The notes beneath the pieces are model-generated. The model searched no databases and was not told the DNA's origin. It was given only the letters and a program-made list of their open reading frames with translations. This document shows, one piece after another, positions 1 to 8,075 of a DNA stretch of 64,000 nt (the stretch's first letter is position 1; each line of letters opens with the position of its first letter). This DNA comes from a virus. The stretch lies in the IMG/VR virus record IMGVR_UViG_3300021962_000046, positions 42,621-106,620 of that record, one strand, 5' to 3'. The position numbers and the translations under genes are program-made.

Positions 1-433
1 TTAATTGGGTTGCAGAATAGTTCTTTTTGCCAGTCCTTAGACTGCCATCTCCCAAAATTGAACCAATAACAACTTGTTCTTGTTCTTGAGTCAAATACTT
101 AGGCTGAACTTGTGCCAGAGTATCACCGATTTTAATTTCACCGGCTGGTTTTTCAATAATTTTATCATCCTCCCACACAAACATCATGTGGTTAGGTGTT
201 GCTCCAAATTGTGATACACCATTTCCCCAAGGCTTTGTAGCAGTAAATTGCAAAAATTTCTGTCCTTCTTGCAAATTACCGTTATTGTGCCAAGCAATAA
301 CTTTCTTGGGTTCTACAACACCAGTTTTGGTATTATAAGATAATACTTCAACTGGAATCTTTTGATTGACAATTTTGCCAATTTTCATGGTACTACCATC
401 TGCCAACATTACCCTGCTTGAATAATGAAAGCA
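1..433 (-). mobile_element. Intein with LAGLIDADG endonuclease start, inside UvsX (partial)
   Basis: Within the open uvsX frame, 144 residues that are not recombinase follow the motif NQIREKIGIMYG. They start with Cys1 and show intein block A features (SSRVMLADGS, then EVLSYNTKTG), block B with TPNH at intein residues 79-82, and SILGDGSLR at residues 125-133, which fits the first motif of a LAGLIDADG homing endonuclease. The C-terminal splicing blocks and C-extein lie outside the window. The insertion point is the DNA-binding L2 loop, a conserved spot favoured by inteins in RecA-family proteins. Excision and host-protein ligation are inferred, not seen. Confidence 0.88.
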
Positions 434-1117
434 CCCATACATAATTCCAATTTTTTCCCTAATTTGGTTCATAATAACAACAGAAACATTATTTTCTTCC
501 ATTACTGTATTTAATTTACGAAGCTCTTTAGAACAGATCTTGGCTCTTTCTCCAGGTTGCTCATTGGCACCCACGATTTTTTTAAACTGTTCTTTGGTAT
601 ATCCTTCAGGAAGATCAACTTCCCTGAACTCTCTGGAGCAAGGACTGACAGAGATAGAATCATAAACAATAACAATAGGCTTATCAGCATACTTTTTATT
701 TGAACGAATATGCTCGATTGCCCTATACATCACATGAAAACATTTCTCCAAAGTTTCAGGTGTGTATCTGACGATCTTGTTCAAATCGGCATGGCTTGCT
801 TTTTTAATAAAATCTTTATTAATAGCATTTTCACTATCAATAAGAATTGGAACACCACCAAGCTTTTGGCATCCAAACAGCAAGTTTGTTCCCAGTAAAG
901 ATTTAGAAGAAGCACTAGGCCCATAAATCTCAGTCAGCCTTCCACCCGGAACGCCACCATTTATGAATCTTCCTGAACAACAATAATTAATAGCTAAATT
1001 TCCTGTATCAATAAAATACTTGCTTTCTTTTTCACCCTCTCCAACAACCTCACCGCCTGTTTCATTGGCTAAGGTTGAAAAAATATCATCATCAGTTTCT
1101 TTCTTTTGACGAGCCAT
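1..1117 (-). CDS. uvsX: UvsX/RecA recombinase, 5' part, interrupted by an intein (runs off the window)
   Basis: Strand-exchange recombinase of T4-type recombination-dependent replication. The frame is open from the ATG at 1117 to the window edge (372 codons). The first 228 residues are recombinase: a Walker A variant GPSASSKS (serine where RecA has glycine, as in T4 UvsX), a Walker B-like stretch PIVIVYDSIS, and the RecA L2-region motif NQIREKIGIMYG. Directly after MYG the protein turns into a Hint-type intein beginning with Cys (codon 431-433). The rest of the recombinase must lie beyond the left edge. It is the last minus-strand gene seen, after gene 32. The recombinase call is firm; whether UvsX or cellular-type RecA is the nearer relative cannot be settled here. 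Confidence 0.93.
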   Translation of the reverse strand, partial: MARQKKETDDDIFSTLANETGGEVVGEGEKESKYFIDTGNLAINYCCSGRFINGGVPGGRLTEIYGPSASSKSLLGTNLLFGCQKLGGVPILIDSENAINKDFIKKASHADLNKIVRYTPETLEKCFHVMYRAIEHIRSNKKYADKPIVIVYDSISVSPCSREFREVDLPEGYTKEQFKKIVGANEQPGERAKICSKELRKLNTVMEENNVSVVIMNQIREKIGIMYGCFHYSSRVMLADGSTMKIGKIVNQKIPVEVLSYNTKTGVVEPKKVIAWHNNGNLQEGQKFLQFTATKPWGNGVSQFGATPNHMMFVWEDDKIIEKPAGEIKIGDTLAQVQPKYLTQEQEQVVIGSILGDGSLRTGKKNYSATQL

Positions 1118-1175
1118 AAAACACCTCTTTTGATTTGCTTGCAACCCAAATTTATAACTTAAAAATGAACACGAA

Positions 1176-1209
1176 GAGACACCCCATACATTAATGCATA
1201 GGGTGTCTC
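1176..1209 (-). terminator. Hairpin terminator after gene 32
   Basis: Stem GAGACACCC/GGGTGTCTC (9 bp) around a 16-base loop, followed on the minus strand by a T-rich stretch. It lies 12 bases after the gene 32 stop, separating it from uvsX. Confidence 0.65.
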
Positions 1210-1220
1210 AATTGATTGGA

Positions 1221-2195
1221 TTAACCGTCTGCTATTCCTTCCAAAGCTTTTTGGAAGTCATCGTCGATAACATCATCTTCTTCGGTCAAAACCTTTTTGG
1301 GCTGTACTTTCACAACCTCTTCTTTGACAGCTGCTGCCTTTTGAGTTGGTGCGGAAGTTTTCTTTTCTTCCCAATCAGAAGTTGATTCTGACTGACCACC
1401 ACTAAAGAAAACCTTAACGGCTTTCTTCACTTCAGTAACTGGCAGCAATGCTCTCAACGAATCAAGATCATGCATATTTTCAAGCCAAATCTTGATTTGC
1501 TCATCTGTTCCCAAAGGACTTGGATCTTCAAAAGATGATTGGTCATACTTGGGGTATTCCATGCCGGAAGTACCCTTCGTAATCTTCTTGACCAATCTGA
1601 AATCTCTTCCAGTTACTGGATGAGTGACATTGCCCAGCTTTTTACGACCAGTAAGCTCACTACCATTAATCGATTCAAGAATAATGGCCTGAAGAGTCTT
1701 ACCGCAGCTGAGAATCTTAGGGCCGACATTCTTTTCGACAGTACCAGTCTTGGTATTGACCTGTTGTCGGACAATCACATTCCAGTAATACCTTTCTACA
1801 GGCTTAATGCTTCTAGCCTGAGACTCCATGCGAATTTTCTCTTCGCCATGAAGGTTATTACTGATCTTCCAAAGTCTGCTGTACTCTTGGCAAACAGGAC
1901 AATCCAAATCATGATTATTGCTTGGATTAATCCATTGCAAACCTCTTGAAGGAATGTTTACTCTGCTGCGAAGGCAATGATAGGTTTTGGAATTAGGATA
2001 AGTTCCTAATGTGTGGATTCTTGTTGAGCAGAAAAGAGACTTGCCTTTTTGAGGGGGCAAAAACCTTAATAAAACATACCCGTCTTTTTCGGGCATTTTG
2101 ACATAGTTGTCCATCACATTATTTTCTTTTGCGATGGCAGAGGCTTCTAAGCCAATCTGTCCCATGTCAATATCTTCAAACTCGTAACTTGCCAT
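1221..2195 (-). CDS. 32: gp32-like single-stranded DNA-binding protein
   Basis: Helix-destabilising protein that coats single-stranded DNA and organises the replisome and UvsX/UvsY filaments. It has 324 residues, close to T4 gp32 (301). The zinc site reads H61-x12-C74 then C99-x2-C102 (CPVC), the same spacing logic as H64/C77/C87/C90 of T4. The C-terminus is acidic (EEDDVIDDDF), like the T4 tail that contacts replication partners. It starts at an ATG preceded by AACGAGGTT. A sigma70-like promoter lies 110-140 bases upstream and a hairpin terminator follows, so it may be transcribed as a single-gene unit. T4 gp32 represses its own translation; the AT-rich leader at 2196-2300 would allow this, but no pseudoknot was identified. 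Confidence 0.93.
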   Translation of the reverse strand: MASYEFEDIDMGQIGLEASAIAKENNVMDNYVKMPEKDGYVLLRFLPPQKGKSLFCSTRIHTLGTYPNSKTYHCLRSRVNIPSRGLQWINPSNNHDLDCPVCQEYSRLWKISNNLHGEEKIRMESQARSIKPVERYYWNVIVRQQVNTKTGTVEKNVGPKILSCGKTLQAIILESINGSELTGRKKLGNVTHPVTGRDFRLVKKITKGTSGMEYPKYDQSSFEDPSPLGTDEQIKIWLENMHDLDSLRALLPVTEVKKAVKVFFSGGQSESTSDWEEKKTSAPTQKAAAVKEEVVKVQPKKVLTEEDDVIDDDFQKALEGIADG

Positions 2196-2307
2196 GATGT
2201 AACCTCGTTAAAAAAGTAAAAAAGTAAAAAATTGTAAACATTGTAAATGTGTTTTCACACAAAACAAAATTTTATTAGTCATCACACACTTGTGCGACAA
2301 CATAATT

Positions 2308-2335
2308 AATATACACACTCAAGAAAATTTTTCAA
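2308..2335 (-). promoter_or_regulatory. Sigma70-like promoter for gene 32
   Basis: On the minus strand: TTGAAA (2330-2335), a 16-base spacer, TATATT (2308-2313). The -10 region shares the 13-base string TAATTAATATACA (plus-strand sense) with the uvsW promoter region at 11875-11887. Confidence 0.45.
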
Positions 2336-2736
2336 GCAGAATTTTCAGAATTATTTTCTTCTTCTTTTGCTAACTCTTCTGCTTTAACTACTTCTTCCAT
2401 CTGTTTTGTCAGTTCACTAATATGTGTTACTGTTCCCGTCTTTCCTTCTTCAATTTGCTTGTGCGCTTCCTTTCTAACTTCATCCTCTTTTACATATTCC
2501 TCTTCTAGTGCTTCCAATATTTTCATATTGTTTTCTAATCTTTCTTTTATTTCCTCCTTGCTAAGTCCAAGATTTTGTTTTTGTGCAAACTCCTTTTCAA
2601 AAGCTTGCTCTCTTGTTTTTTCATCTTTTCTTTCTTGTCTCAATGCAGTCCTGCGCTCCAAAACCTTTTTGCGAACCAACTTTTCTCTGGCTTTTCTTTT
2701 TTGAAATTTACTTTTGCTTTCACGCCTACCTGACAT
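2332..2736 (-). CDS. Small highly charged coiled-coil protein, unknown
   Basis: A 134-residue protein not recognised. The first 50 residues are strongly basic (many Lys/Arg, for example FQKRKAREKLVRKK); the rest is Glu/Lys-rich and likely one long helix or coiled coil, ending in an acidic tail. The start at 2736 was preferred over an upstream ATG because GAGAGGTT stands six bases before it. It sits between gene 32 and an unknown gene in the replication cluster, so a nucleic-acid-binding accessory role is possible but only inferred. Confidence 0.65.
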   Translation of the reverse strand: MSGRRESKSKFQKRKAREKLVRKKVLERRTALRQERKDEKTREQAFEKEFAQKQNLGLSKEEIKERLENNMKILEALEEEYVKEDEVRKEAHKQIEEGKTGTVTHISELTKQMEEVVKAEELAKEEENNSENSA

Positions 2737-2750
2737 GATCAACCTCTCAT

Positions 2751-3569
2751 TCATCTTAGTTTTGGTACAGAATCTTTTATAACACCCGACCAATTCAACC
2801 TGTCATCAACAAGACCGTTTCCACTTCTTGAATCCATTAGATCGCCACCAACCAAATTCTGATCAGCTGGGATAAAAAGCTCGTCAACAACTTTAACACG
2901 ATTGTTTGTGTCATCAATCGTATCAATCATCATCCCAATGCCATTTGAAGAAAAGGTCTCATGAAAAACAGGATATTTTTTATTATATGTAAATTTATAT
3001 GGAAATTTAACTCTGTCTTCTACTTTGCTTGGAGAAAACAAAACATACCTGAGTATTCTCTCTTGTTTTGCTTGTGGTCTATTTCTTGGATCAACTAAAT
3101 TAATATTCTGATTATGCTTCACAGGAACAAGATTTACAGCTGTAGGAGATGGCATAGGTGTATATTGACAAGTTGGTTCGCCAACAGGAATCATTGGCAC
3201 ACCATTGGATTCATCAATTTCCTCATCTGATTGAGGTAAATTTAAAATCCCAGTATTTGTAAATTTTTTATTCTTTATTATAAAATCACTTTTATTTTGT
3301 TTAAAAGTAATTTTTTTCTTCTGGAACTCATAAATTTCAACATCAAATACAAATATATCTCTTCTTGCCATCTGTTGCATGACGGCCTGTGCTAGATTTT
3401 CCAATGAAAAATCTTCATTTTGTTTACCGAAAGTTTTCTTAAGAATCTTCGGATTATCACGATCATAATCAAAAGAATCTTTCAATTTGTCGTAATAATG
3501 ATATTGAACTTCAAATCCGATGGGACACCTCTTAAAACAATCAATAAAATAATTATAGTAAATTTTCAA
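2751..3569 (-). CDS. Unknown protein in replication cluster
   Basis: A 272-residue protein with no recognised domain. Residues 1-110 are mixed charged/aromatic and look folded. A linker near residues 115-150 is rich in Pro, Ser and Thr. The C-terminal part (about 170-272) again looks like a small beta-rich domain. The start is a TTG whose last two bases lie inside the TGA stop of the dCMP deaminase, so translation is probably coupled to that gene; no clear ribosome site stands in front. Its position in a nucleotide/replication operon is the only functional hint. Confidence 0.6.
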   Translation of the reverse strand: MKIYYNYFIDCFKRCPIGFEVQYHYYDKLKDSFDYDRDNPKILKKTFGKQNEDFSLENLAQAVMQQMARRDIFVFDVEIYEFQKKKITFKQNKSDFIIKNKKFTNTGILNLPQSDEEIDESNGVPMIPVGEPTCQYTPMPSPTAVNLVPVKHNQNINLVDPRNRPQAKQERILRYVLFSPSKVEDRVKFPYKFTYNKKYPVFHETFSSNGIGMMIDTIDDTNNRVKVVDELFIPADQNLVGGDLMDSRSGNGLVDDRLNWSGVIKDSVPKLR

Positions 3570-4144
3570 TCAAAATCAGATTTATCAAGCTCAATTATTT
3601 CCACATTTGCCTTTTCAAACAAAAATCTACTACCTACCGAATAATCTTTTTCTTCTTTAAAACAATAAACTTTTTTGATACCTGCATTAATCACAAGTTT
3701 TGTGCATTCAATACAAGGCACAGGACACCATGCAAACATAACACATCCATATAAATCAGTAGAAGCATTTATAATTGCATTCGCTTCAGCATGAGCGCAA
3801 CTACATAATTCCAATCTCTTTCCAGACCCTGCCTTAATCAATTTTCTGGGACAAACCTTACAATCTGTATATTTGTCCAAAAACTCACTTTGAGTCATAG
3901 GCTTCAATTCAATTAAAGAAACCTCGTTTTCAGTAAGTTGTGGCCACACTATCTTCTGAAGATGCTCCCTGCTATCACAATGAGGAACATCTCTTGGTGG
4001 GCCATTGTAGCCCGTGCCAACTATCTTGTTGATTTTTTCATCAACAATCAATACACCTATTTTTCTTGAATAACATGGATTGGATTCTTCTCCGAGAAGT
4101 TTTGCCAAACGCATGTATTTTTTAATAAATTTATCTTTAATCAT
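3566..4144 (-). CDS. cd: Deoxycytidylate (dCMP) deaminase
   Basis: Converts dCMP to dUMP to feed thymidylate synthesis. It carries the zinc and catalytic signature CAHAEAN (His and Glu) and the PCIEC pair (PCxxC). An upstream CKVC motif and the GYNGPPRDVPHC segment fit the phage/eukaryote dCMP deaminase family, which is allosterically controlled by dCTP/dTTP. About 192 residues, normal for the family (T4 Cd: 193). The ATG at 4144 was chosen because GTGAG lies seven bases upstream; a GTG four codons earlier is also open. It overlaps its neighbours by a few bases on both sides, typical of a tightly coupled operon. Confidence 0.9.
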   Translation of the reverse strand: MIKDKFIKKYMRLAKLLGEESNPCYSRKIGVLIVDEKINKIVGTGYNGPPRDVPHCDSREHLQKIVWPQLTENEVSLIELKPMTQSEFLDKYTDCKVCPRKLIKAGSGKRLELCSCAHAEANAIINASTDLYGCVMFAWCPVPCIECTKLVINAGIKKVYCFKEEKDYSVGSRFLFEKANVEIIELDKSDFD

Positions 4145-4145
4145 A

Positions 4146-4583
4146 TTAAAACTCACTAGGGAAATTTATATCAGAATTAAGCTTGCTCATTTCCTTGCGG
4201 ATCATATGACCACGATTATGAGCATCCTCTCTAGCTGAATTAAGAGCATTTAAATGAGCATAAATCAAATCCTTGATGTACTTTGCATCAAGATACTTTT
4301 GTTTCAAATCACATACCTCTGGATCTCCTTCGGCATACAAATCAGCTGTTTTGTCACTCTTACCATCCTCTTTATAAATTTTATATTTTTCAATATATTT
4401 TTGCTTGTGTTTCTGCTCCAATGAAGCAACCCATCTGATACACCTTGCATGACCTGCACCAACATAATCGATGATACCAGAAACCTTTTCAAAAAAAGGA
4501 TTCAAGGTTGCATCCGAAAACTTGAGGTCATCGGTGTTCAATTCCCAATTCTCGTCATCAATAACAATCTTTTTAACTGGCAT
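4146..4583 (-). CDS. uvsY: UvsY-like recombination mediator (tentative)
   Basis: A 145-residue, mostly helical protein. Between residues 70 and 140 its pattern follows T4 UvsY: a Lys-rich helix, a short segment with Tyr/Glu-Gly (DLYAEGDPEV), a helix, then a C-terminal helix with RGHMIRKE, comparable to RGFAIKHI in T4 UvsY. The length is close to UvsY (137). UvsY loads UvsX onto gp32-covered DNA, and this gene lies between dCMP deaminase and gene 41, in the same cluster as uvsX and gene 32. The start at 4583 has GAGGAG seven bases upstream and overlaps the gene 41 end. The homology is judged by eye; an unrelated helical replication protein cannot be excluded. Confidence 0.55.
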   Translation of the reverse strand: MPVKKIVIDDENWELNTDDLKFSDATLNPFFEKVSGIIDYVGAGHARCIRWVASLEQKHKQKYIEKYKIYKEDGKSDKTADLYAEGDPEVCDLKQKYLDAKYIKDLIYAHLNALNSAREDAHNRGHMIRKEMSKLNSDINFPSEF

Positions 4584-6084
4584 AATCTGACTCCTCATCA
4601 AACTCTGTGAAATCCGAATCCTTTTTAACTTTCCCGTCAACTGATACTTTGTCTGCCTTTGAGGCAGCTAAGTTATGCATAGCCTTCCTGTATTCCTCTG
4701 CTGAACACTCTGTAATGTCAAGCGTTTGTTTGTTGTACTTGACGAAGAAACTAAATTTGCTACTGCCCGTTCTGTTTTTTGCCACATAAAATATACCATA
4801 ACCCGCTTCAGTTTCATTGTCTTTCTGATTTATCGACCACATACCATCCAAAGTTTTGAATTGATCATAACTAGTACCGATGACACCTTCATCTATCAGC
4901 TGATTTTCAGCAAGTTTTTTGGCTTCCTTGTTTGGCTGCATAGCTGTGAAGACACACATATTCTTCTCCCTAGCCATGCCACGCAAATCACGCATGATTA
5001 AATATTTACTTTCATGAAGCGGTATTCCCGGCTTGTCTTTCATTTCACCCGGATAATCAACTATTAACAAGTCGGGAACGAAACCCGACAATTCTAACTG
5101 GGTCAAATAAGCTTTTATATCATCAATATCTGCCTGACCTGAAGGAAATTGCTTGATGATAAAACGACTTTTATCATCGTATTCCTTGAGTATAGCATCT
5201 GTAGTTGATTGAATTATAGTCTTGTTATCCATGAGCGCATTGTGTTCAACCAGAGCAAACTGGCTGATAAAACGCTTGGCAACAGAAACCCAATCCATTT
5301 CAAGCGATATATAAACAGCCTTTTTGCCCATTTTTACATTTTCAACAGCACCTTTTGTAAGACATAAACTCTTGCCTTTACCCGGCAATCCTATCCAAGC
5401 ATAAATCTCACCACGCTTAGGCCCACCAGCAGCAATACTATTGTCAATTTTTGGAAAACCACTTGTGAATCTTTCCTCTGGGGAGACATCTTTTTGAAGC
5501 TCTTCAAACATTTGACTAATGTTGGGAAATAAATCAAAACCTAATTCAAAGTTTTTGTTTACATTCATTGCACCTTTGAATTTTTCATAAACACGAGTCC
5601 ACATTTCCTCATTTTCAGGATCTTTCTTCATCTCCTTTTGAAAATAATCAGCTGCAATACGCAAAGATTGCATTCTTGCGAAAACTAAAACCTTGTCCAA
5701 AAGAATCTTCCTTGATTCTGAATTCGGAACAAATGATTCATAAATGTTTTCAAGCTCAACTTTATAAAATGTTATTATTGATTCTTGCCTGTCCTTAATC
5801 TTGTCCAGCATCAGTTTTTCAACAATAAACTTTTCTGGAATGCCGTTGTATTCTGCAAAATAATCATAAAGTATTTTTGCGATTACAACATGGCTTTCCA
5901 TAGTGAAGTAATCTGGTTCAATCAAAGCTTTTGCTTGAACCAGAAAATGCTTGTCTGTCATCAATAAAGCAAGAATACGCCGTTGGAAATTTTCATCCCA
6001 ACGGTATTTGAGTTTTTGTGTTTCGGCTGATGCTGGGGATAAGCTGTCGATGATCTTCTTTTGTTCTTCAGAAAGACCAGACAT
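4573..6084 (-). CDS. 41: Replicative DNA helicase, gp41/DnaB family
   Basis: Hexameric 5'-3' helicase that unwinds the fork and works with the primase. It has 503 residues (T4 gp41: 475). The N-terminal helical domain (1-190) is followed by a RecA-type motor: Walker A GLPGKGKS at residues 232-239, VYISLEM after it, and a Walker B segment LLIVDYPGEM. The C-terminal tail (about 475-503) is acidic and low-complexity, as often seen where helicases contact partners. The start has GGGGGAT six bases upstream. No separate primase gene (gp61) was recognised in the window. Confidence 0.92.
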   Translation of the reverse strand: MSGLSEEQKKIIDSLSPASAETQKLKYRWDENFQRRILALLMTDKHFLVQAKALIEPDYFTMESHVVIAKILYDYFAEYNGIPEKFIVEKLMLDKIKDRQESIITFYKVELENIYESFVPNSESRKILLDKVLVFARMQSLRIAADYFQKEMKKDPENEEMWTRVYEKFKGAMNVNKNFELGFDLFPNISQMFEELQKDVSPEERFTSGFPKIDNSIAAGGPKRGEIYAWIGLPGKGKSLCLTKGAVENVKMGKKAVYISLEMDWVSVAKRFISQFALVEHNALMDNKTIIQSTTDAILKEYDDKSRFIIKQFPSGQADIDDIKAYLTQLELSGFVPDLLIVDYPGEMKDKPGIPLHESKYLIMRDLRGMAREKNMCVFTAMQPNKEAKKLAENQLIDEGVIGTSYDQFKTLDGMWSINQKDNETEAGYGIFYVAKNRTGSSKFSFFVKYNKQTLDITECSAEEYRKAMHNLAASKADKVSVDGKVKKDSDFTEFDEESDYAS

Positions 6085-6087
6085 TTT

Positions 6088-6648
6088 TTATCCCCCATAA
6101 ACCAAGTAATCGTGATCGGACAAACTAACTTGTCCACTTCTGACAGGTTTTTCTCTTGTTATCTTTTTACCAAGATTCCTCTGAGCATTCCAGATGATTT
6201 GTTTACAATATGTAAAAAATTTAGTGTCAAATATCAAACTCTTCGTTTTTTGGGGCAATTCATCTGGATTTAAATATATTAAACAAATCTTGCCCAACAA
6301 GTCTTCTTGATAATCACCAAACTTCTGCCTGTTTGCTCCATGTCGGGTTCTGTTGTGCCATAAATTTTGCAGTTCATCTATTATCATTCTCACAACATGA
6401 TTGATTTTTTTGTTTCTTAACTTCTCAAAACAAGAGTCTATGTAAACCTGCCTCTTGTAATAAGAGCCTGCACGAATAACAGATACCATCAATTCCTGAT
6501 TGAAATCATCCAGATCGAATTGATGATTGTTTGCCGAGTTCTTTCGGTTCAACTGCCAAGATGCGTAATAACACAATTGACCAAACTTCTTATCCAACAA
6601 ATTGTACTCATCTGCGTTTATTGGAAAATTCTTGTATATAGAACTCAA
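6088..6648 (-). CDS. Unknown protein, weakly sigma-factor-like
   Basis: A 186-residue protein. Residues about 20-110 recall sigma-70 region 2: a helix around LCYYASWQLNR, then DLDDFNQELMVSVIRAGSYYK, comparable to the conserved core helix of sigma factors, and a following basic/aromatic segment ending HNRTRHGANR. No region 4 is evident. The start is a TTG within the stop of the polymerase gene, with AAAGGCG upstream, so it is probably translated by coupling. It could be a second phage sigma factor or an unrelated helical DNA-binding protein. Confidence 0.5.
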   Translation of the reverse strand: MSSIYKNFPINADEYNLLDKKFGQLCYYASWQLNRKNSANNHQFDLDDFNQELMVSVIRAGSYYKRQVYIDSCFEKLRNKKINHVVRMIIDELQNLWHNRTRHGANRQKFGDYQEDLLGKICLIYLNPDELPQKTKSLIFDTKFFTYCKQIIWNAQRNLGKKITREKPVRSGQVSLSDHDYLVYGG

Positions 6649-7961
6649 TTTTTCGCCTTTCTCTTTAGTTTCTGCATTTTGTCCAAACTTTTACCAGCCA
6701 TAACCGATACGGAAAGTTTTAACTCAGGTATCAATTCTGTTTGTTTTTCCAAAATACTTCTGGCAGCCATATATGCGTCTTGCATATCTTTTTGCCTGAC
6801 TGCCAGACAATAACCATCATGAACGCTGTAAACAATCTGATACAAATTGCTACTCTGCTTGTATAATTTTACCAAAGATTCCAAACAAATCAAAGCAGCA
6901 GGTGATTGAATTGCAAAATTCCTTGCCTTATAAGATTCTTTTGAATCAAAAAATCTTTTTCTACCAAATTTGTCTTTTACAAATTCATTCTTGGATGCCA
7001 AATCTTGATGCCCCTCAACATAGTCAAAACTTTTACTAAAAGTTTTTCTTACTATATCAAAATAGATTTGTGCTTGATCGAATGATATTTCTAGATTTCT
7101 GGCAAGACCGGCTGCTGTTTGTCCATATATAATCGGCAAAAATGTTTTTTTTGCTATATCTTTTGCATTTTCGCTGGCTACATTAAACACCTTTTGAAAA
7201 ATAATCTCATAAACAGAATCAGAATTATTATTGATTATATCTTGCAACACCTCATCCTCTGCAAGACAGGCAAGAACACCTACTTCCATGCTTCGATAAT
7301 CAAATTGAAAAAAGATATGATCTTGATTTAACAATCTAAAATTCGACTTGTAATCACCCAAAGAATGCGGGTTGTAACAACGCTTCATCTCACAACTACA
7401 TGACAACCTGCCGTTTTCTTGACCCTCAATGTGATAGTTCGGATAAACCAATTGACCTATATTATCATCTATCAAACAATAACTCTCTATAGCTGGAATA
7501 ACTTCGCAAATAATCGGCTGAAAAACCTTCTTGTAAATGCTTATCAACACCTTGTTGGTAACCCATTCCTTAAAATGCCTTTCTTGCCTTGAAATTTCGC
7601 TTATAGACGATTCTTTTGCCAAATATGACTCGTACCACAATAAATCAAAAACATTCTTTAAAACGATGTTTTTGCCAGTCAGGCGGGTAAAGAGGGTGAA
7701 TATCTGTTTCCAGTCATGTCCAATCAGAGGAATGTTCTTCTTGGATACAAAAGCTTCAAATAATTTAAGGAATAAAAACACATTTTCGGAATGAAGATTC
7801 ATTTGAACCATTTTGCCAGAAATGGTTTCTATCTTGAATTTGACGAATATCTTGGATTTGCTGGTAGAATCTATTTTCTCTGGATTCCAAGAACAAAAAA
7901 TGTAACTCTCTGATTTCAATAATTCATCCAAGGATCTGCTCAAATCTTCAAGGTTGGCCAT
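6645..7961 (-). CDS. Family A DNA polymerase with degenerate exonuclease domain
   Basis: Template-directed DNA synthesis. Polymerase motifs are clear: motif A DYRSMEVGVLA, motif B AKKTFLPIIYG, motif C SVHDG (usually HDE, here Gly follows Asp). The invariant Lys of motif B is present; the position matching Phe762 of E. coli Pol I reads Leu. The first 140 residues look like a shortened 3'-5' exonuclease fold (LIGHDWKQIF, VFDLLWYESYL) without the usual DxE pair, so proofreading is probably lost. At 438 residues it is shorter than Pol I or T7 polymerase. The ATG has GAGGTG eight bases upstream. It heads the minus-strand operon containing the sigma-like gene and gene 41. Confidence 0.9.
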   Translation of the reverse strand: MANLEDLSRSLDELLKSESYIFCSWNPEKIDSTSKSKIFVKFKIETISGKMVQMNLHSENVFLFLKLFEAFVSKKNIPLIGHDWKQIFTLFTRLTGKNIVLKNVFDLLWYESYLAKESSISEISRQERHFKEWVTNKVLISIYKKVFQPIICEVIPAIESYCLIDDNIGQLVYPNYHIEGQENGRLSCSCEMKRCYNPHSLGDYKSNFRLLNQDHIFFQFDYRSMEVGVLACLAEDEVLQDIINNNSDSVYEIIFQKVFNVASENAKDIAKKTFLPIIYGQTAAGLARNLEISFDQAQIYFDIVRKTFSKSFDYVEGHQDLASKNEFVKDKFGRKRFFDSKESYKARNFAIQSPAALICLESLVKLYKQSSNLYQIVYSVHDGYCLAVRQKDMQDAYMAARSILEKQTELIPELKLSVSVMAGKSLDKMQKLKRKAKN

Positions 7962-8075
7962 CAGAAGTTCACCTCAGTTCTGTTTCCACTTAACCTAACA
8001 TAGAAGCCCCAAAAAACACAAATAAGTACTGGAAATAATAATCTACAAAATTTATCTTTTATATGTCCATACCGG

